A DNA stretch of 64,000 nucleotides from Atherinomorus stipes (GCA_023101725.1 JALJCO010009084.1:62001-126000); one strand, 5' to 3'; counted from the first letter of the stretch, positions 44,963-57,060 are shown. Notes: a model not told the origin generated them from the sequence alone. A program made the numbers and translations.

Positions 44963-45860
44963 AGGCCCAGAAATATTTGGACTGTGACACAATCTTCATG
45001 ATTTGGGCTCTGCATGCCACCACTTTGGATTTGAAATGAAATAACATTGGGGGGTGGCTGGGTGTCAGTAGTGACCCTGACCACCCCCTCAACAACCATT
45101 TCTCCCTGCTGCCCTCGGGCCGCAGGTACAGAACCCTGAGGTGGAAACGGGCACGCTTCAGTAAAAGCTTTGTCCCTTCTGCCATTGCTGCCCTTAACTG
45201 CTCAAAGCGATAATCATGCTTCCCATTATTTGCAATGTGTTTCCTTATGTGTTTATTCTGTCTTCAGTGTTGTATGTATGTTCTGACAGTGCATGTGAAA
45301 AAGAATTTCCCCTGGGGACAATAAAGGTCTATCTATCTATCTATCTATCTATCTATAACAACAGAATTGAAGTGCAGACTTCAAGGTTTAATTCAAAGGG
45401 TTGAACAAAAATATACGATTAAACATGTAGGAAATGTAGCTATTATACAAACACTCCTCATTTCAGGGGCTCAAAAGTAATTGGAAAAATAAACATAACC
45501 CCAAACAAAATGTTATTTTGTCGAGAATCCTTTGCAGGAAATGACTGCCTGAAGTCTGGAACCCATGGACATCACCAAACGCTGGGTTTCCTCCTTTGTG
45601 ATGCTTTGCCAGGCCTGCAGCTGTCTTCAGTTGTTGCTTGTTTGAGGGTCTTTCTACCTTAAGTCTTGTCTTAAGCAAGTGAAATGCATGCTCGATTGGG
45701 TTGAGATCTGGTGATTGACTTGGCCATTGCAGAATATTCCACTTCTTAGCTTAAAAGACTCCTTGGTTTCTTTTGCAGTATGTTTTGGATCATTTACCAT
45801 CTGTACTGTGAAGCGCCTGTCATGGTTTTTGGTAAACTCCTGACCCACATGCAGAGAAAC
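44963..45860 (-). pseudogene. Tc1-like transposon remnant split by an L2-like LINE
   Basis: The left part 'cagaaatatttggactgtga' is the terminal repeat of a common fish Tc1 element. After the LINE insertion the element resumes ('ttcaaagggttgaacaaaaa', 'aggggctcaaaagtaattgg'), and minus-strand transposase pieces follow, for example from 45848 EFTKNHDRRFTVQMVNDPKH. The right terminus is missing. Confidence 0.75.
45047..45357 (+). pseudogene. L2-like LINE 3' end with (TCTA)n tail
   Basis: The plus strand encodes NNHFSLLPSGRRYRTLRWKR then ARFSKSFVPSAIAALNCSKR and stop, the conserved C-terminus of L2/Rex1-type reverse-transcriptase ORFs. After the stop comes a short 3' UTR with 'gggacaataaaggtctatct' and a TCTA microsatellite tail. 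It is 5'-truncated and inserted in a Tc1 element; 'ataaca' occurs on both sides as a possible target duplication. Confidence 0.85.
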
Positions 45861-46700
45861 TCTCAGGGAGTAAATGGAGAAGTTAAATAGTATTCATTTA
45901 CAAAGAATGGTGTAACTGAGGTTGATCCTGGCTGGATTGTCAGTGTGGGGATCCGGGAGCTGGGGGGAAGTGGATTCTGAGGTGAGGGGTATTTGTGGCT
46001 GAGGCTGTGACGTGGAGGTGGGGAACAACGGAGGGCTGGAGAACCAGATGCTGGCTGCTGCAGAATGGCTGGGGTGGACAGGTCGTACAGAGGTTGGATG
46101 TAGCTGGGAGATGAAGAGGAGTGGTGGTCCAGGAAGCAGTGTGTGCCCGATGAACTGAGACTCCGAAGCATGTGTCAAGAAAAAGGGGGCGTTTCTAATG
46201 AGGCTTCGTATCATACCTTGTGTTGTCAGCATTGGAATCACGTGACAAACGCAAAACGAGGCCTCGGTTTGTGCGGATGACATAACGTGTCGGTCTGTGT
46301 TTCACATCCGCACAAGAAACATTCGCAAGTCGCTAGATTGAAGTTGACAGATATTTATCCGAGCTGAAAATACAAGGACAGAATATCCTCTGATATACAG
46401 CCACAGAAATCAACAGTATTATCAGCTTTCCCACCGATTTATGTTCCCCTGCGTCACCTGCCCATGACGGAGACTATTTGAAGATTATTTGTATTAAAAG
46501 AGGTCGCCAAACTGAACACTGAAGAAGCTAAACAGATTTCAGCTCCATGTCACCTCATGAGTGAAGTTACATTAGCACTGAACTCAACACATAAGTAATT
46601 CTCTCTATTACAACAATTAATGCATGTTAAATATAAAACATTATAACATGATGGAATGCTACTGCTTTATGTCAGATCATGCAGTCATGGCCTCAATGTG
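45861..46700. other. Non-coding stretch
   Basis: Overlapping proline/serine-rich frames on the minus strand (45863-46283) show no domain and no splice context. The rest is AT-rich. Confidence 0.4.
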
Positions 46701-46772
46701 TTTCCATGGTACACTGGTTAGCATGCCTGCCATTTATTTGGGAGTCTGTAGTTCGAACCCTGCCTGCGCCTT
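46700..46772 (+). repeat. tRNA-like segment, probably a tRNA pseudogene or SINE head
   Basis: 'tggtacactggttagcatgc' resembles a tRNA-Glu-type A box and D-loop. 'agttcgaaccctg' about 30 bases on is a B box. Acceptor-stem pairing is poor and no clear anticodon loop can be assigned. Confidence 0.4.
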
Positions 46773-48140
46773 CTTTCTTATCTTGTAACATTTTGATTTC
46801 AAAGCATACCTTTAATTAAGTCAAATACTTAAAGGCACGATTAATGCACATAATAAATGTTGGATGCTGATAATTTGTTAGATAAATCCTTTATTTCCTG
46901 GTCATGGGTACTAGTGAGATGGTTTGAGTGCAGTATTGTTCGGCCTGCTTTGGACCCATTTGGACATTTGATGTCACTAAAGAGAAATATGAATGAAACT
47001 CTGGGTATTGAACCTTTTCCCGACCCAATGGGCTGGAAAGCCTCATTGCTTCAGGAAGCTTCATTTGCCCATCACTACCAGGAAGCACGGAAGATGTTGG
47101 GACAATGTTGGGACTTGACTCTGGATGTTACCTTCACAGGTGAAGAAGCACAATTGCTACAAGTTACTCAAAGATTGGCTTAATGTTACCACTTGGACAA
47201 CACTCAGGCAATGAGTGACTGGCAACCAGCTTCTTATCCAGTGAGGTGTGGAGGTGTGTTTTCAACACACCTGCAGGGAATGAGCCACAGCCCAGCAGCA
47301 GTTACAGGATGCCCTCTGGTGGAAACCTGCAGGAGATGAAACCGGCCAAAGCCCCCTTCCCTGACAGCACCGTCCAATCACATGCACAAGTCTATCGATT
47401 ATTTTCAGGGGGGAACTTCGGACTCTACCTTTAAAGAATACTCTGAAAATATGTATTTTTTTAAAAGTGAGATTTTCAGTTTGATGTAAACTGAGTATAA
47501 GTAGAACTTACAAATCATGACAAAGTAAAACACAATGGCAAAATTGATGAATACAAGTAAAGGTTACTTGAGTTTTTCTGATAGGAACTCATGCATGTTT
47601 ACTTGAAAACAACCCTTCTGAAATTTACTTAACATTTTTGAGTGCAATAGGCTTTATGCACAACTCCGCTATTTCCTACAATTTCCCATTGGTAAATTGT
47701 ATCTAACGCATGTATACTTTGAGCATATATACTTAAAGTATGCAAAAGAGTAGATACAGAGTCATAGACGGAACAATGAGTACCATACTTTCTGGACCAT
47801 TGAGCACACCTGGATTTAGGCTGCACCCAATAGAAAATGAATGAGATTCGTATACAGACCGCATTTGTCCATAAGCTGCAGGTGTTCACACTGTAACATG
47901 AGAAATTTACACAGATTTTTTTTTTTAAACTTTAATTAGGTAGTCTACCAAATCCAGACCTCTTGTGCCGCTGTCTGGAAGGTTTTCATTGTGTCCCGTG
48001 CCAACACACCTTTGAGACTTTTGCAGAACTTCGTTGGTCGTTAGAACATTTGATTTGTGCTGAAGGTGTGCTGAAGCAGGGAAGTGTTGAAAACTTTTCG
48101 GACACTGGCCCAGGAGGTCCGGATTTGGTAAAGCCTCATA
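46773..48140. other. Non-coding stretch
   Basis: Frame 46857-47183 (108 residues, plus) has no recognisable domain. 47640-47690 weakly resembles the start of the foldback element at 37416. 47780-47880 ('actttctggacc...cacacctggatttaggctgc') resembles a degraded fish MITE. No gene. Confidence 0.4.
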
Positions 48141-48318
48141 CTGTAAATCAGGGGTGCCTAAGTCCAGTCTTCGAGAGCTACTATCCTGCACATTTTTCCC
48201 TTCTCCAACACACCTGAATCAAATGAAAGCTTGTTACCAAGCCTCTGCAGAGCTGAATGACATGTGCAAGAGGAAAGTAACTATTTGATTCAGGTGTGTT
48301 GGAAGGAGTACTCTCTAA

Positions 48319-49724
48319 AGGTGGATTTCCACCGGGTCCGTGTGCAATGCATTACGGCTGCGGTGCGACTTAGAGCTCACCTCCATGGAGCGGCAGCTGC
48401 CGCCGCAACTGTGTCAGACACGGCGCACCCACGACTGCAGTCCATGCTACCCAAGATAAATCTGATGAATTACATTTGCAGGATCACATGATAATGATCA
48501 GGAGGGCTGGATAAATGTTGGTGTGGGTGCAATAAATGTCCTACATGAAGTCACTTTTACTGCATTTTCCAACTTAAACCAGCAGATGCGTTTCAATCAA
48601 ACTAAAGCATATGCACGGTGGTGTGGTGGTTAGCACTGCAGCCTTACAGTAAGAAGGTCACTGGTTCAATTCCTGGCTGGGGTGAGGGTTCAAACAATTC
48701 CAACAGCAACCTTCCTGTGTGGAGTTTGCATGTCTCCGGGTACTCCGGCTTCCTCCCACCCTCCAAAGACATGATGTTAGGTTAATTGGTCACTCCAAAT
48801 TGTCCCTAGGTATAAATGTGAGTGTGTCTGGTTGTCTGTCTCTCTGTGTTGGCCCTGTGACAGGTGTACCTACCTCTCACATGATAATGGCTGGGATAGA
48901 CTCCAGCAACCCTGAACTGGTCCAGAAAATGACTGACTGACTTACCATGCATAATCTATCCCAGAAATTGATCATGCCATCACTTTCTTGCTTTCTTGGC
49001 CACAATAAGACTTAATAATCCAGTTTGGGTGTAGGCTGATTCCATTTCTAACTAATAGTAGTGCAAACCTGCAGTCTGTTCTGTGACATAGGTGCACAAA
49101 TCATTTTTAATTAGTCTCAACTTTGAAAAGCTTTGCTTGCCCGATACCACCGTTAGAGGAAGAGTTAATAAAATCCTGAGCTCAATCTCACTAATCCCCT
49201 ACTTTTATCTAGTCTATATGACCTAGACAGAGAGATGACAATCAAATGTGATTAATGTTTTTTGGGTTTTTTTTTTTTAAAGACACACACACGCGCGCCA
49301 CACACACACACACACACACACACAGCAGGAATGCAGGCAGAGGTCCCGTGCGGATGCACAGGTCTACAGTCCATGGACGTCTCTGCTTGACCTCTTCTAA
49401 CCTGGAGCCACTGGTGGTGTCACTGTAGTTTCTGCCATCACAACTCTCTGGGAGGCTTTTATTCTTAAGTTTACCGGATGCTTTACTCTGCTCCCGCGTC
49501 TGGTTTCCCGTCTGGTCTGATCTGTGCTGCAGAGCTTTACGCGCTCTGGGAGCGTGCTGTGCCAGAATAGACCCAACTTCTATATTTAGCGGAGCGGCAC
49601 GCCGAGACGTACCTGGGACGCATGTGTCATGTGTGGGCCACACCACCGACTACGGCTGCTACTTGCTCTGGAGGCCGCACCATAGCCGTAACGCACCGCG
49701 CACGCCCCCGGTGGAAATCCGCCT
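48319..49724. mobile_element. PIF/Harbinger-type non-autonomous element nested in the hAT
   Basis: Left AGGTGGATTTCCACCGGGTC and inverse right AGGCGGATTTCCACCGGGGG are terminal repeats, flanked by TAA on both sides (48316-48318 and 49725-49727), the 3-bp target of PIF/Harbinger. It encloses a V-SINE and a (CA)n tract at about 49279-49323. No transposase frame. Confidence 0.75.
48613..48943 (+). mobile_element. V-SINE
   Basis: tRNA-like head 'gcacggtggtgtggtggtta' with B box 'ggttcaattcc', then the conserved central domain 'gtgtggagtttgcatgtctc' and 'ctccggcttcctcccaccct', then 'gggatagactccagcaaccc'. This is the standard architecture of the fish V-SINE superfamily. Confidence 0.9.
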
Positions 49725-49751
49725 TAACAGTTGCAGGATAGTAGCTCTCAG

Positions 49752-50223
49752 TGTCATGACTCTCATTCCTGCGACCAGACCTAATCAGCCTGATTCAGCA
49801 CTCCTGTGTTTTCCACCTGATTGCTTCCTGGTTCCACCCATTCATGCCTCTACAAAAGCTCTCCCCAGTCCCTTTCTCCCTGCCAGATAATCAACTGCCT
49901 GTTCGAGTCCAGCATTTTTCTACTTTTTGCTCCACGTTGCCGACCTGGTATTTGTCCCCAGATCCCCCCCTCCTGCCTCACCCTCAATGGATATCGACCC
50001 ATGCTCTGCCTTTGACCACCGAATCTTGCCTGCTCCCCTGAGATAAGAACCTGACGTCCGCCCACCTGTGTATCGACATTTGCCTGTTTTTGACCACGTT
50101 TCTGGATCCGGGACTTTCAGGTCCAGCAAGTTCAGCATATGTCCTGGCTACTGCCCTGGAGTCTTTGACCTTCCCCACTCAATAAGCTCAGTCTCAAACA
50201 TTACTGCAGACTTCTCTTGTGTG

Positions 50224-50261
<38 letters not shown>

Positions 50262-50292
50262 TGAATTCCCGGGTCCTTGCTGCTTCCCGACA
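49752..50292 (+). mobile_element. Probable solo LTR
   Basis: A 541-base block starts TGTCATGACTC and ends CCCGACA (TG...CA ends with inverted TGTC/GACA). It has 'caataagctcag', a near poly(A) signal, at about 50180, and interrupts the hAT sequence 'gtagctct...aggtctggac'. Flanking CT-rich words (ctcag / ctcta) are only an imperfect target duplication. No gag or pol is present, so it is the remnant left by LTR-LTR recombination. A (GT)n tract lies at 50219-50260. Confidence 0.65.
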
Positions 50293-50319
50293 CTCTAGGT
50301 CTGGACTTGGGCACTCCTG

Positions 50320-50694
50320 CTGTAAATGTTCTTTGTTTTTTTCGTTTTCCTGAACAGTGCCTGTAATACTGCTGTCTTCGAAACCAGTATCATCTGATTA
50401 AATCAGTAGGGTTTGATTAAACCTGTTTGATGGGAATAAACAAGTATGGTCTGATTAAACCAGTAGGGTTTGTTTTAAATTACTATGATCAAACAATCAT
50501 TATTTAAAGGGTATAAAACATTGTGTTTTATATCTTTTCGTTTTATATCTTTTCTATTTTTATTGTTAAAATTGATATTTAGTAGAAATATCTGAACTAC
50601 TGCTGTTAAAATAGCTGATTTGTTTAAAGTATAACTGGAAAATATGGAAAAGCATGAGTTGGTATTTGTTGAACATATTTAGCCACAGTTACAA
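50320..50694. other. Non-coding spacer
   Basis: AT-rich sequence with 'accagtagggtttg' words repeated at about 50405-50470; no gene. Confidence 0.4.
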
Positions 50695-51140
50695 TGACTT
50701 CAGTCCTCATCTCTGATATGTTGTCATGGCGATGTCATATTGTTCCCCTGACCCATGTTTTACCGTCTTCCTCTTGGCTTCCTTGACTAAAATGACATCT
50801 GGTTTGTTACCAACGGCCGTCTGTCCAACTGCACATGAACGCAGCATCAGTATAACGCTCAGTTCCTCCTCATACATACATATATACATGTATATATGTA
50901 TGTATGTAGCCTGTGTGTGTATGTATATGCATATGCGCTTGTCAGCAAACTTGTACAGCACCTTGGGCTCTCTATGTTGTTTTAAGTGTGCTTTATAAAT
51001 ATATTTGACCTTGACCTTGACCTCACTGCACCACCGTGACTTTTCAAATGCATCACCTCGACCTGAGCCGACAACTCCGATGTCTCCGGTGAGTTTCTGT
51101 GGCAACACGACATGGTAGCCACCACCAAGCCAACTCGTTA
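50695..51140. repeat. Dispersed repeat E, copy 2
   Basis: Second copy of the family at 42455-42780, opened by an insertion at about 50865-51045 that includes a TACA/TATG-rich tract. A 148-residue minus-strand frame (50707-51153) spans the repeat and the insertion and is not credible as a gene. Confidence 0.6.
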
Positions 51141-51296
51141 GATGTATATGCAAATAATACGAACGGCAAATTCAGAGCTTACAGAAGCACTTCAGATTGT
51201 TGATGGGAGTGATAACTGATAAATGGAAAAACATTTTTGAATGAAATAATCGATTTTTGTGAATAGATAACAGAAGAACTTACACAGTGTATTCCT

Positions 51297-52495
51297 TTAC
51301 AGTGCTGATGACACGTTTTTGACATTTTCTCCATGTTTTATCGACCAAAACGTTCTTCATGATGATCTATGTAACAGAAACAGGTGCAGCTGCATAGATG
51401 AGTTATTAGAAAGCATCACTACGTTTCAGGACCTGGCGCTGTGGGCCGAAACCGGGCGTGACGTCTGCCAGAGAACGTTTTCAGCTCATTAAACATTGAA
51501 GTCAAAGGCTTCATAGCAGTTTTAAAGTTCCTTTTCCAGTTTTACAGACAAACAGCAACGACTCAGCCTTCTGTTGTATTACCAGTTAATGTTTAAAGGC
51601 TCGTAAGTACAGCGTTAGTTTATTTAAGTTTCCTACAGATCCAGAATTTTATTTTGAAGTGGATAAAGCAGCAGGTTGGACTTACCGAGCTAACTCATTA
51701 GCCAGTTAGCCGCAAGCTAACGCAGGTAACGAGTGCCTGTCCTCTGTCAGCCTGACTCTGTCAAACCTGTGCAGCTCCTTACAGTTCTGAGTCGCTCGGT
51801 GTGTCGGCATCGCAGCTTTTAGCTGAACCGAGTGGACTTGAGGCTGGAGACAGACTGTAGGCAGTTGACTACAGTTCTAGTCCAGTTCTAGTCTGTAAAA
51901 TGTGATTTCCCCAAATTCATGATCAGCATCATCAGTCTTCTGAACTGGCTGATGATCCACCACAAACCAGTTCCAGTCCAGCTGTTCTGGAGCATCTTGA
52001 GAGAACCACATCTCCTTATCTTACTGACGTCATGTCATGGAGGTTAGGTTTGCTAGTGAAAAGCTATTAGCGTTAAGCCGAGCTTCCTAAACATCGGATA
52101 TTTACATAAAATAATACATAAACGGGGGAGTGGGTAGCGTAGTGGTTAACATCGCGGGCAGGGGCGCAGCAGACCTGGATTCGAGTCCCCGACATGACAC
52201 TCAGGTGAACCTCTGTGGACTCTTGAGCAAGGTCCTCAACCACCCCACCCCCCTGCCCCCCTCAAACCGCTCCCCGGCTGCTTTAAATTGCAGCCCACTG
52301 CTCTCAAGTTCAACCTGAGATGGGATAAATGCAGAGTATGAATTTCCTAATTGGCTCGCTAATTGGGATTAATAAAGTATATCTTTAGATACACGTCTGA
52401 TTAACTTCTACCTGCACAGGACTGCTGATTTTGTCTTGGTGTGTTGTTGTATGGCAAAGTTACTGGAAGTGAAGGTCGTGTCATCAACACTTTAA
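51297..52495. mobile_element. 1.3-kb non-autonomous TIR element, copy B
   Basis: Ends CAGTGCTGATGACACG and the inverse of AAAGTGTTGATGACACGACC. Same family as 6722-8049, lacking about 375 bases of that copy and interrupted by a SINE at 52122-52387. Confidence 0.7.
52122..52387 (+). mobile_element. tRNA-derived SINE, family S, copy 1
   Basis: Head 'gggggagtgggtagcgtagt' with B box 'ggattcgagtccc', then 'gagcaaggtcctcaaccacc' and a short tail ending 'ggattaataaagtat'. It is inserted in the TIR element, splitting a sequence that is continuous in copy A. Same family as 63579-63810. Confidence 0.85.
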
Positions 52496-54006
52496 CATAA
52501 AAATCATGTAAGCCATAATGAAAAAATTTATTAGGGCAACTATATTTTCATGGTTAGCTGTCCATTATCAGCTTGGTAAAAAAAAAAAAAAGATAAAGCT
52601 GAACCCAGTTACAGAAGTAAAGAAGTAACATCTGCTAGATTCTTACATAAGGTTTGTCTTGAATTAAATCAGAAGAAATGTGAAAGAAATTTGTGCTATT
52701 TTACTTTATTTAAATAATTTTAATCATGTGTCTCAGTATAATCCTGTATAAATCACACAAGTGCCTTATGCTCTGATCAGGCAGCAGTTTTGTGGAGTTG
52801 AAACAAAACACACATTTATGTAAAAAGCTCTGTTGGTCAGAACACTTGTTCTTCTCTGGTATGTAGAAGCAGATAACGTGGAAACTTAAGGGACTCCCTA
52901 ACACTAAACTCCCTTGCCAAGTAAGCACACAGCAAAGTGAAAATGTCAACTTCTCCATCTGCAGTGGAATAATGAATTATTGTTATATATTCTGTCTTGC
53001 AACTAACTAATTGTAAGTTTTTATCTTTGGCTAACTGCATTTTTATTAGAGACTCAGCAGAATGAAGTGTTTGCTTCACCCAAGGACAAGATAAGTAACC
53101 GCTGATAACAAGCAGGAGTGTGGCAAAGACATTTCTGTCCAGCAACATTTAGAGAGTGTGAAGTTATAAAAGCTTGTGTTTCATCTGATACGAGAGAATT
53201 CTCTGTTTGATTTTCTGTGAGACGTCTCATGTTGTAATAAATCTATGAAGGCATAAACGGACTCGACTCAAATTCTTCCACCTGAGAGATCATTTTTTAT
53301 TCCTCAACAGTAGATTAAATTATATCTGTATAATTATATCTTCTTGACTGAAAACCAGCTAAAAATATTCTGCCCACTGAAGATAGAAATTTATCGGGGG
53401 GAAGTGACCATCATTAGTGAATTTAGGTCATGCTGGAATGGTGGAAGACATTCATGTGGGTTCTGCAGCAATGACTCAACAGGTTCAAATGTACAGTCCA
53501 TCAAGTAAATTATCAGGAGTGCAGAAGAGCAGATTACTATATTCTGGATCCCTACTGGACACAACAGCGCGTGACCTTTACCATCTCCACTCCACAGTAC
53601 CCTGTTCTTTCTGAAGCAGTTATCTTCCCCCGTCACATCAAAACCTCAACCAGAAAACCTTTTTAAGGTTATGACTAATGCATTCATCTCATTTAGAAGT
53701 TGTACCTGTGAAATGATGTAATTTCACATAATGTAGTATTGTTACATCGGATAAGATGAAGTAAATAGTCTTTTGTTTTGTTTTTCTATTCATGTTTCTT
53801 AAAATAAGCTTAAATGTTATACACACTTAAGCAGTAAGCAGGGAAATAAGTACAGTCTGTGTTTTTTGTCAAAGCCAGTTCCAACCTGAATCATAGGCCT
53901 CTATGAAAAATACACACCGAGTCTGCGAAGAGAGAGAGACAGAAGAAAACAGGGAGATTACTTCAACAGGCAACCACAGCAACACAGTGGTTCACTTTAC
54001 TAGGTA
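52496..54006. other. Non-coding stretch
   Basis: AT-rich; frames at 52710-53148 (minus) overlap each other and show no domain. No gene recognised. Confidence 0.45.
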
Positions 54007-54080
54007 CAGTTGTGTGAAAAAGTGTTTGCCCCCTTCCTAATATCTTACTTTTTTGCGTGTTTGTCACACTTACAGGTACT

Positions 54081-54668
54081 TAGCCTGGTACACCAGCCTG
54101 ACTAATGCCATGTATGAGATACACGGCAAGTCAGTCTGGGTTCCCTCCATTGGAGACTGATGTCCACTGCGAGACGAGAGGCGGGACTAACAGGAGGACA
54201 GTGAACCGGAGAGAACCAATCAGAAGTGACTGTAGCTGGCGTAGCTCGGCACTCTGTTGCTATGTTGCTATGGCAACGCTGGAAGTCAGCGGTTACACAT
54301 TGTTTTTCCCTCTCTATTTAATGTAGTTTTCTTTTGTACATTAACATAGAATGTTTGGTTTTATTATTATAAATACTCTGTTACATGTCAGCATTGTTTA
54401 TTGCCGAACTACTAATATGAGAAAGCGTTTGTGTCGCAGGTCATGTGACTATGACCTGGAAGCTGTTAGTTACGCACAAAAACAGATCAGAAACAGCGGT
54501 GGAGACGTCGGAGGAGTTTAACGTTCATCTGTTAATAATTCTACTGCTGCGCTGTGATTGGTCCGGTCAATTTTTTACCGGAGTGGAATCATTCTCCAAT
54601 GGAGGGAATCCAGACTGACTTGCCGTGTATCTCATACATGGCGTTAGTCAGGCTGGTGTACCAGGCTA
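54081..54668. mobile_element. 588-bp MITE with long termini and exact 9-bp target duplication
   Basis: Ends TAGCCTGGTACACCAGCCTG and its inverse. The inverted repeats run for about 70 bases through 'gagatacacggcaagtcagt'. ACAGGTACT is duplicated at 54072-54080 and 54669-54677; this is the terminus of element B, copied by the insertion. Nine-base duplications point to a Mutator-like or Merlin-type transposase supplied in trans. Confidence 0.85.
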
Positions 54669-54826
54669 ACAGGTACTACCCAAAAAATTAGAATATCCGG
54701 AAAAAATTCTTGCATTTCTGTAATTCAACTTAAAAGTTGCAATTTACATATTGTATGGATAAATAATATGCAAATCAATATATTAAAAGCTTTTGTTTGT
54801 TTGTAAGTTGCTGATAAGGACTTGAA

Positions 54827-55608
54827 GCTTAAAGCAGAACTCAGTAACTTCAGCTCGGGGCTCCCCTAGTGGCGTCCTTTCACTGTCGTTTTCAACCCCC
54901 CTTACACCCCCCACAGCACACAGGCGGCTTCTCTACCTGTCTTTCCTCTATTTTCATCCCTGGATATATTTCTAAGCGTTTACTAGCTTGTTGATGCTAT
55001 GTTGCTGCGTTGGTAGCAGCACCTCGTCTCCCTCTGCTCAAAGCAAAGTCCTGTATTTTCTGAAACGGGACGTTTTACCCGCGATTTGCGGGTAAATATG
55101 CCGTGGATTATATCTTTCACTGGTGTTGGCGAGTAGCAGGTAAGAATAGGAACTTTTATTTACTTTTTTGCGGACGTGACAAGTGATTATTGAGCCTGAA
55201 GCAGTGATGCTTCACCCGGCGCCCAGACAGCGCAGCTACGTGAATCACTCTGGTCCAGCAAAGAGTTGGTTATGAGAGCCAGGAGCCGTGTTTAGGTGGT
55301 GGAAGCTAAAGAAATGTTTTCTTCGAATTAGCGCTGGTAATCTGGTTAAAATCAGAGCTGGTAGTCTGGTTCAAATCAGAGCTGGAAGCAGCTCGGTAGA
55401 TAGGGGACCTGAGTACTGTACAGCGGTTTCTGTTGTCGCAAGTTCTGCTCGGGTCGGCGCAGGCAAAGTTGTTTTTAGCTGCTCGCAGGCCAGAGGCCCC
55501 GGCGGGAGGGGGGGACATTGAGTCGCTCCGTAAACACTTTGTTTAGCCCCACGGGGATTCCGAAAAGCATTTATTGAGGTAAAAAAGTTACTGAGTCTCC
55601 CCTTTAAG
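54827..55608. mobile_element. MITE nested in element B
   Basis: Left CTTAAAGCAGAACTCAGTAA and inverse right CTTAAAGGGGAGACTCAGTA are related terminal repeats. They split the element B text 'gctgataaggacttgaag / aaaacctcaaattc'. No coding content beyond a meaningless frame; no clean target duplication. Confidence 0.6.
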
Positions 55609-55767
55609 AAAACCTCAAATTCAAAAACTCAAAAATGAGAATATTGTGAAAAGCTCCAGTATTGTAGGTTCAGAGTGTCACATTCTAATCAGGTAAGTAA
55701 TCCAAAACACTTCCATAAGTACCCTGAGCCTTTGAAAAAGTCCGTCTTGGTTTAGAAGAATTCACAA

Positions 55768-56383
55768 TCATGGGGAAGGTGCTGATCTGACAGTTGTGCA
55801 GAAAACCATCATCAACTCCCTGCACAAGGTGGGAAAGACACAAAAAGTGATAGAAAAGAAGCTGGATGTTCTCAGAGTGTCTCAAAGCACATTAATGGAC
55901 AGTTAAGTGGAAGGAAGAAGTGTGGAAGAAAACGGTGTAGAAGCCGGAGGGCTGACAGCAGCCTGGAGAAGATGGTCAGTGCTAAGTTTCCCCAGTCTGT
56001 GATGACCTGGGGTCCATGTCAGCTGCTGGTGTTGGTCCTCTGTGCTTCATCAAGTCCAGCATCAATGCAGCCGTCTACCAGGACATTTTGGAGACCTTCA
56101 TGCTTGCTTCAGTGGACCAGCTGTATGAGCATGCAGCCTTAATCTTGCAGCAGGACTTGGCACCTGCCCACACTGCCAAAGGTACAAAATCCTGCTTCAA
56201 CAACCATGGATCACCATGCTGGATTGGCCCGCAAACTCACCTGACCTGAACCCCATTGAAAACATGTGGGGCATCGTCAAGAGAAAGCTGAACGGGAAGA
56301 GAGCAAACAATAAAGAAGAGCTCAAGGCTGTGATGGAAGCATGTTTGTCTTCCATAACAGCTGAGATATGCCACAAGCTCTAG
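55768..56383 (+). pseudogene. Broken Tc1 transposase of element B
   Basis: Pieces in several frames: the helix-turn-helix leader ending GRKKCGRK, then INAAVYQDILETFMLASVDQ, LILQQDLAPAHTAKGTKSCF (the second catalytic Asp region) and DWPANSPDLNPIENMWGIVK (with the final Glu), ending at a stop near 56383. The region around the first catalytic Asp is not readable. The gene is inactive. Confidence 0.85.
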
Positions 56384-56690
56384 CATCCATGCCACGCCGG
56401 GTTAAAGCTGCTAGCATCCATGCCACGCCGGGTTAAAGCTGCTAGCATCCATGCCACGCTGGGTCAAAGCTGGTAGCATCCATGCCACGCCGGGTTAAAG
56501 CTGCTAGCATCCATGCCACGCCGGGTTAAAGCTGCTAGCATCCATGCCACGCCGGGTTAAAGCTGCTAGCATCCATGCCACGCCGGGTTAAAGCTGCTAG
56601 CATCCATGCCACGCCGGGTTAAAGCTGCTAGCATCCATCCCACGCCGGGTTAAAGCTGCTAGCATCCATGCCACGCCGGGTTAAGGAGTC
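56382..56690. repeat. 31-bp minisatellite, about 10 units
   Basis: Unit AGCATCCATGCCACGCCGGG followed by TTAAAGCTGCT. It starts immediately at the end of the transposase of element B, whose own last codons may have seeded it ('acaagctctagcatccatgc'). Confidence 0.95.
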
Positions 56691-57029
56691 ATTCATGCAA
56701 AAGGGGCCAAACCAAGTACTAAGTACAGATGAAAGATTGTATTTTAGAGGGCCTGACTTTTTTGCTTTTAAAATCCTTTTATAATTGATTTCATGCAATA
56801 TTCTAATTTTTTTAATTTTTCAATTTGAGGTTTTCTTAAGCTAGTCCTAATCAACAACATCCAAACAAAAAAAAGCTTGAAATATATTGATTTGCATATT
56901 ATTTATCTATACAATATGTAAATTGCACCTTTTAAGTTGAATTACAGAAATACATGAACTTTTTCAGGATATTCAAATTTTTTGGGTAGTACCTGTATTC
57001 TAAATGAAAATTTTTATTAGTGTGTGTGT

Positions 57030-57060
<31 letters not shown>

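Larger units (their letters stand above)
48149..50319. mobile_element. hAT transposon with exact 8-bp target duplication, enlarged by nested insertions
   Basis: Begins CAGGGGTGCCTAAGTCCAGT and ends with the inverse of CAGGAGTGCCCAAGTCCAGA. CTGTAAAT flanks it exactly at 48141-48148 and 50320-50327, as expected for hAT. Its own sequence amounts to only a few hundred bases; the rest is a Harbinger-type element (48319-49724) and a solo LTR (49752-50292). No transposase remains. Confidence 0.9.
54073..56995 (+). mobile_element. Tc1/mariner element B nested in A
   Basis: Ends CAGGTACTACCCAAAAAATT and its inverse ('ttttttgggtagtacctg'), flanked by TA on both sides (54071-54072 and 56996-56997). Extended inverted homology continues past 100 bases ('tgatttgcatattatttatc'). 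It contains a broken transposase, a 31-bp minisatellite and two further MITE-like insertions. Confidence 0.85.

Noticed and set aside
45863..46283. Two overlapping Pro/Ser-rich minus-strand frames
   Set aside because: Overlapping frames with no domain, start context or splice signals.
46857..47183. 108-residue plus-strand frame
   Set aside because: No recognisable domain or promoter; length is within what chance allows in 64 kb.
50707..51153. 148-residue minus-strand frame
   Set aside because: It joins repeat E to an inserted TA/CA-rich tract; copy 1 of the repeat does not keep the frame.
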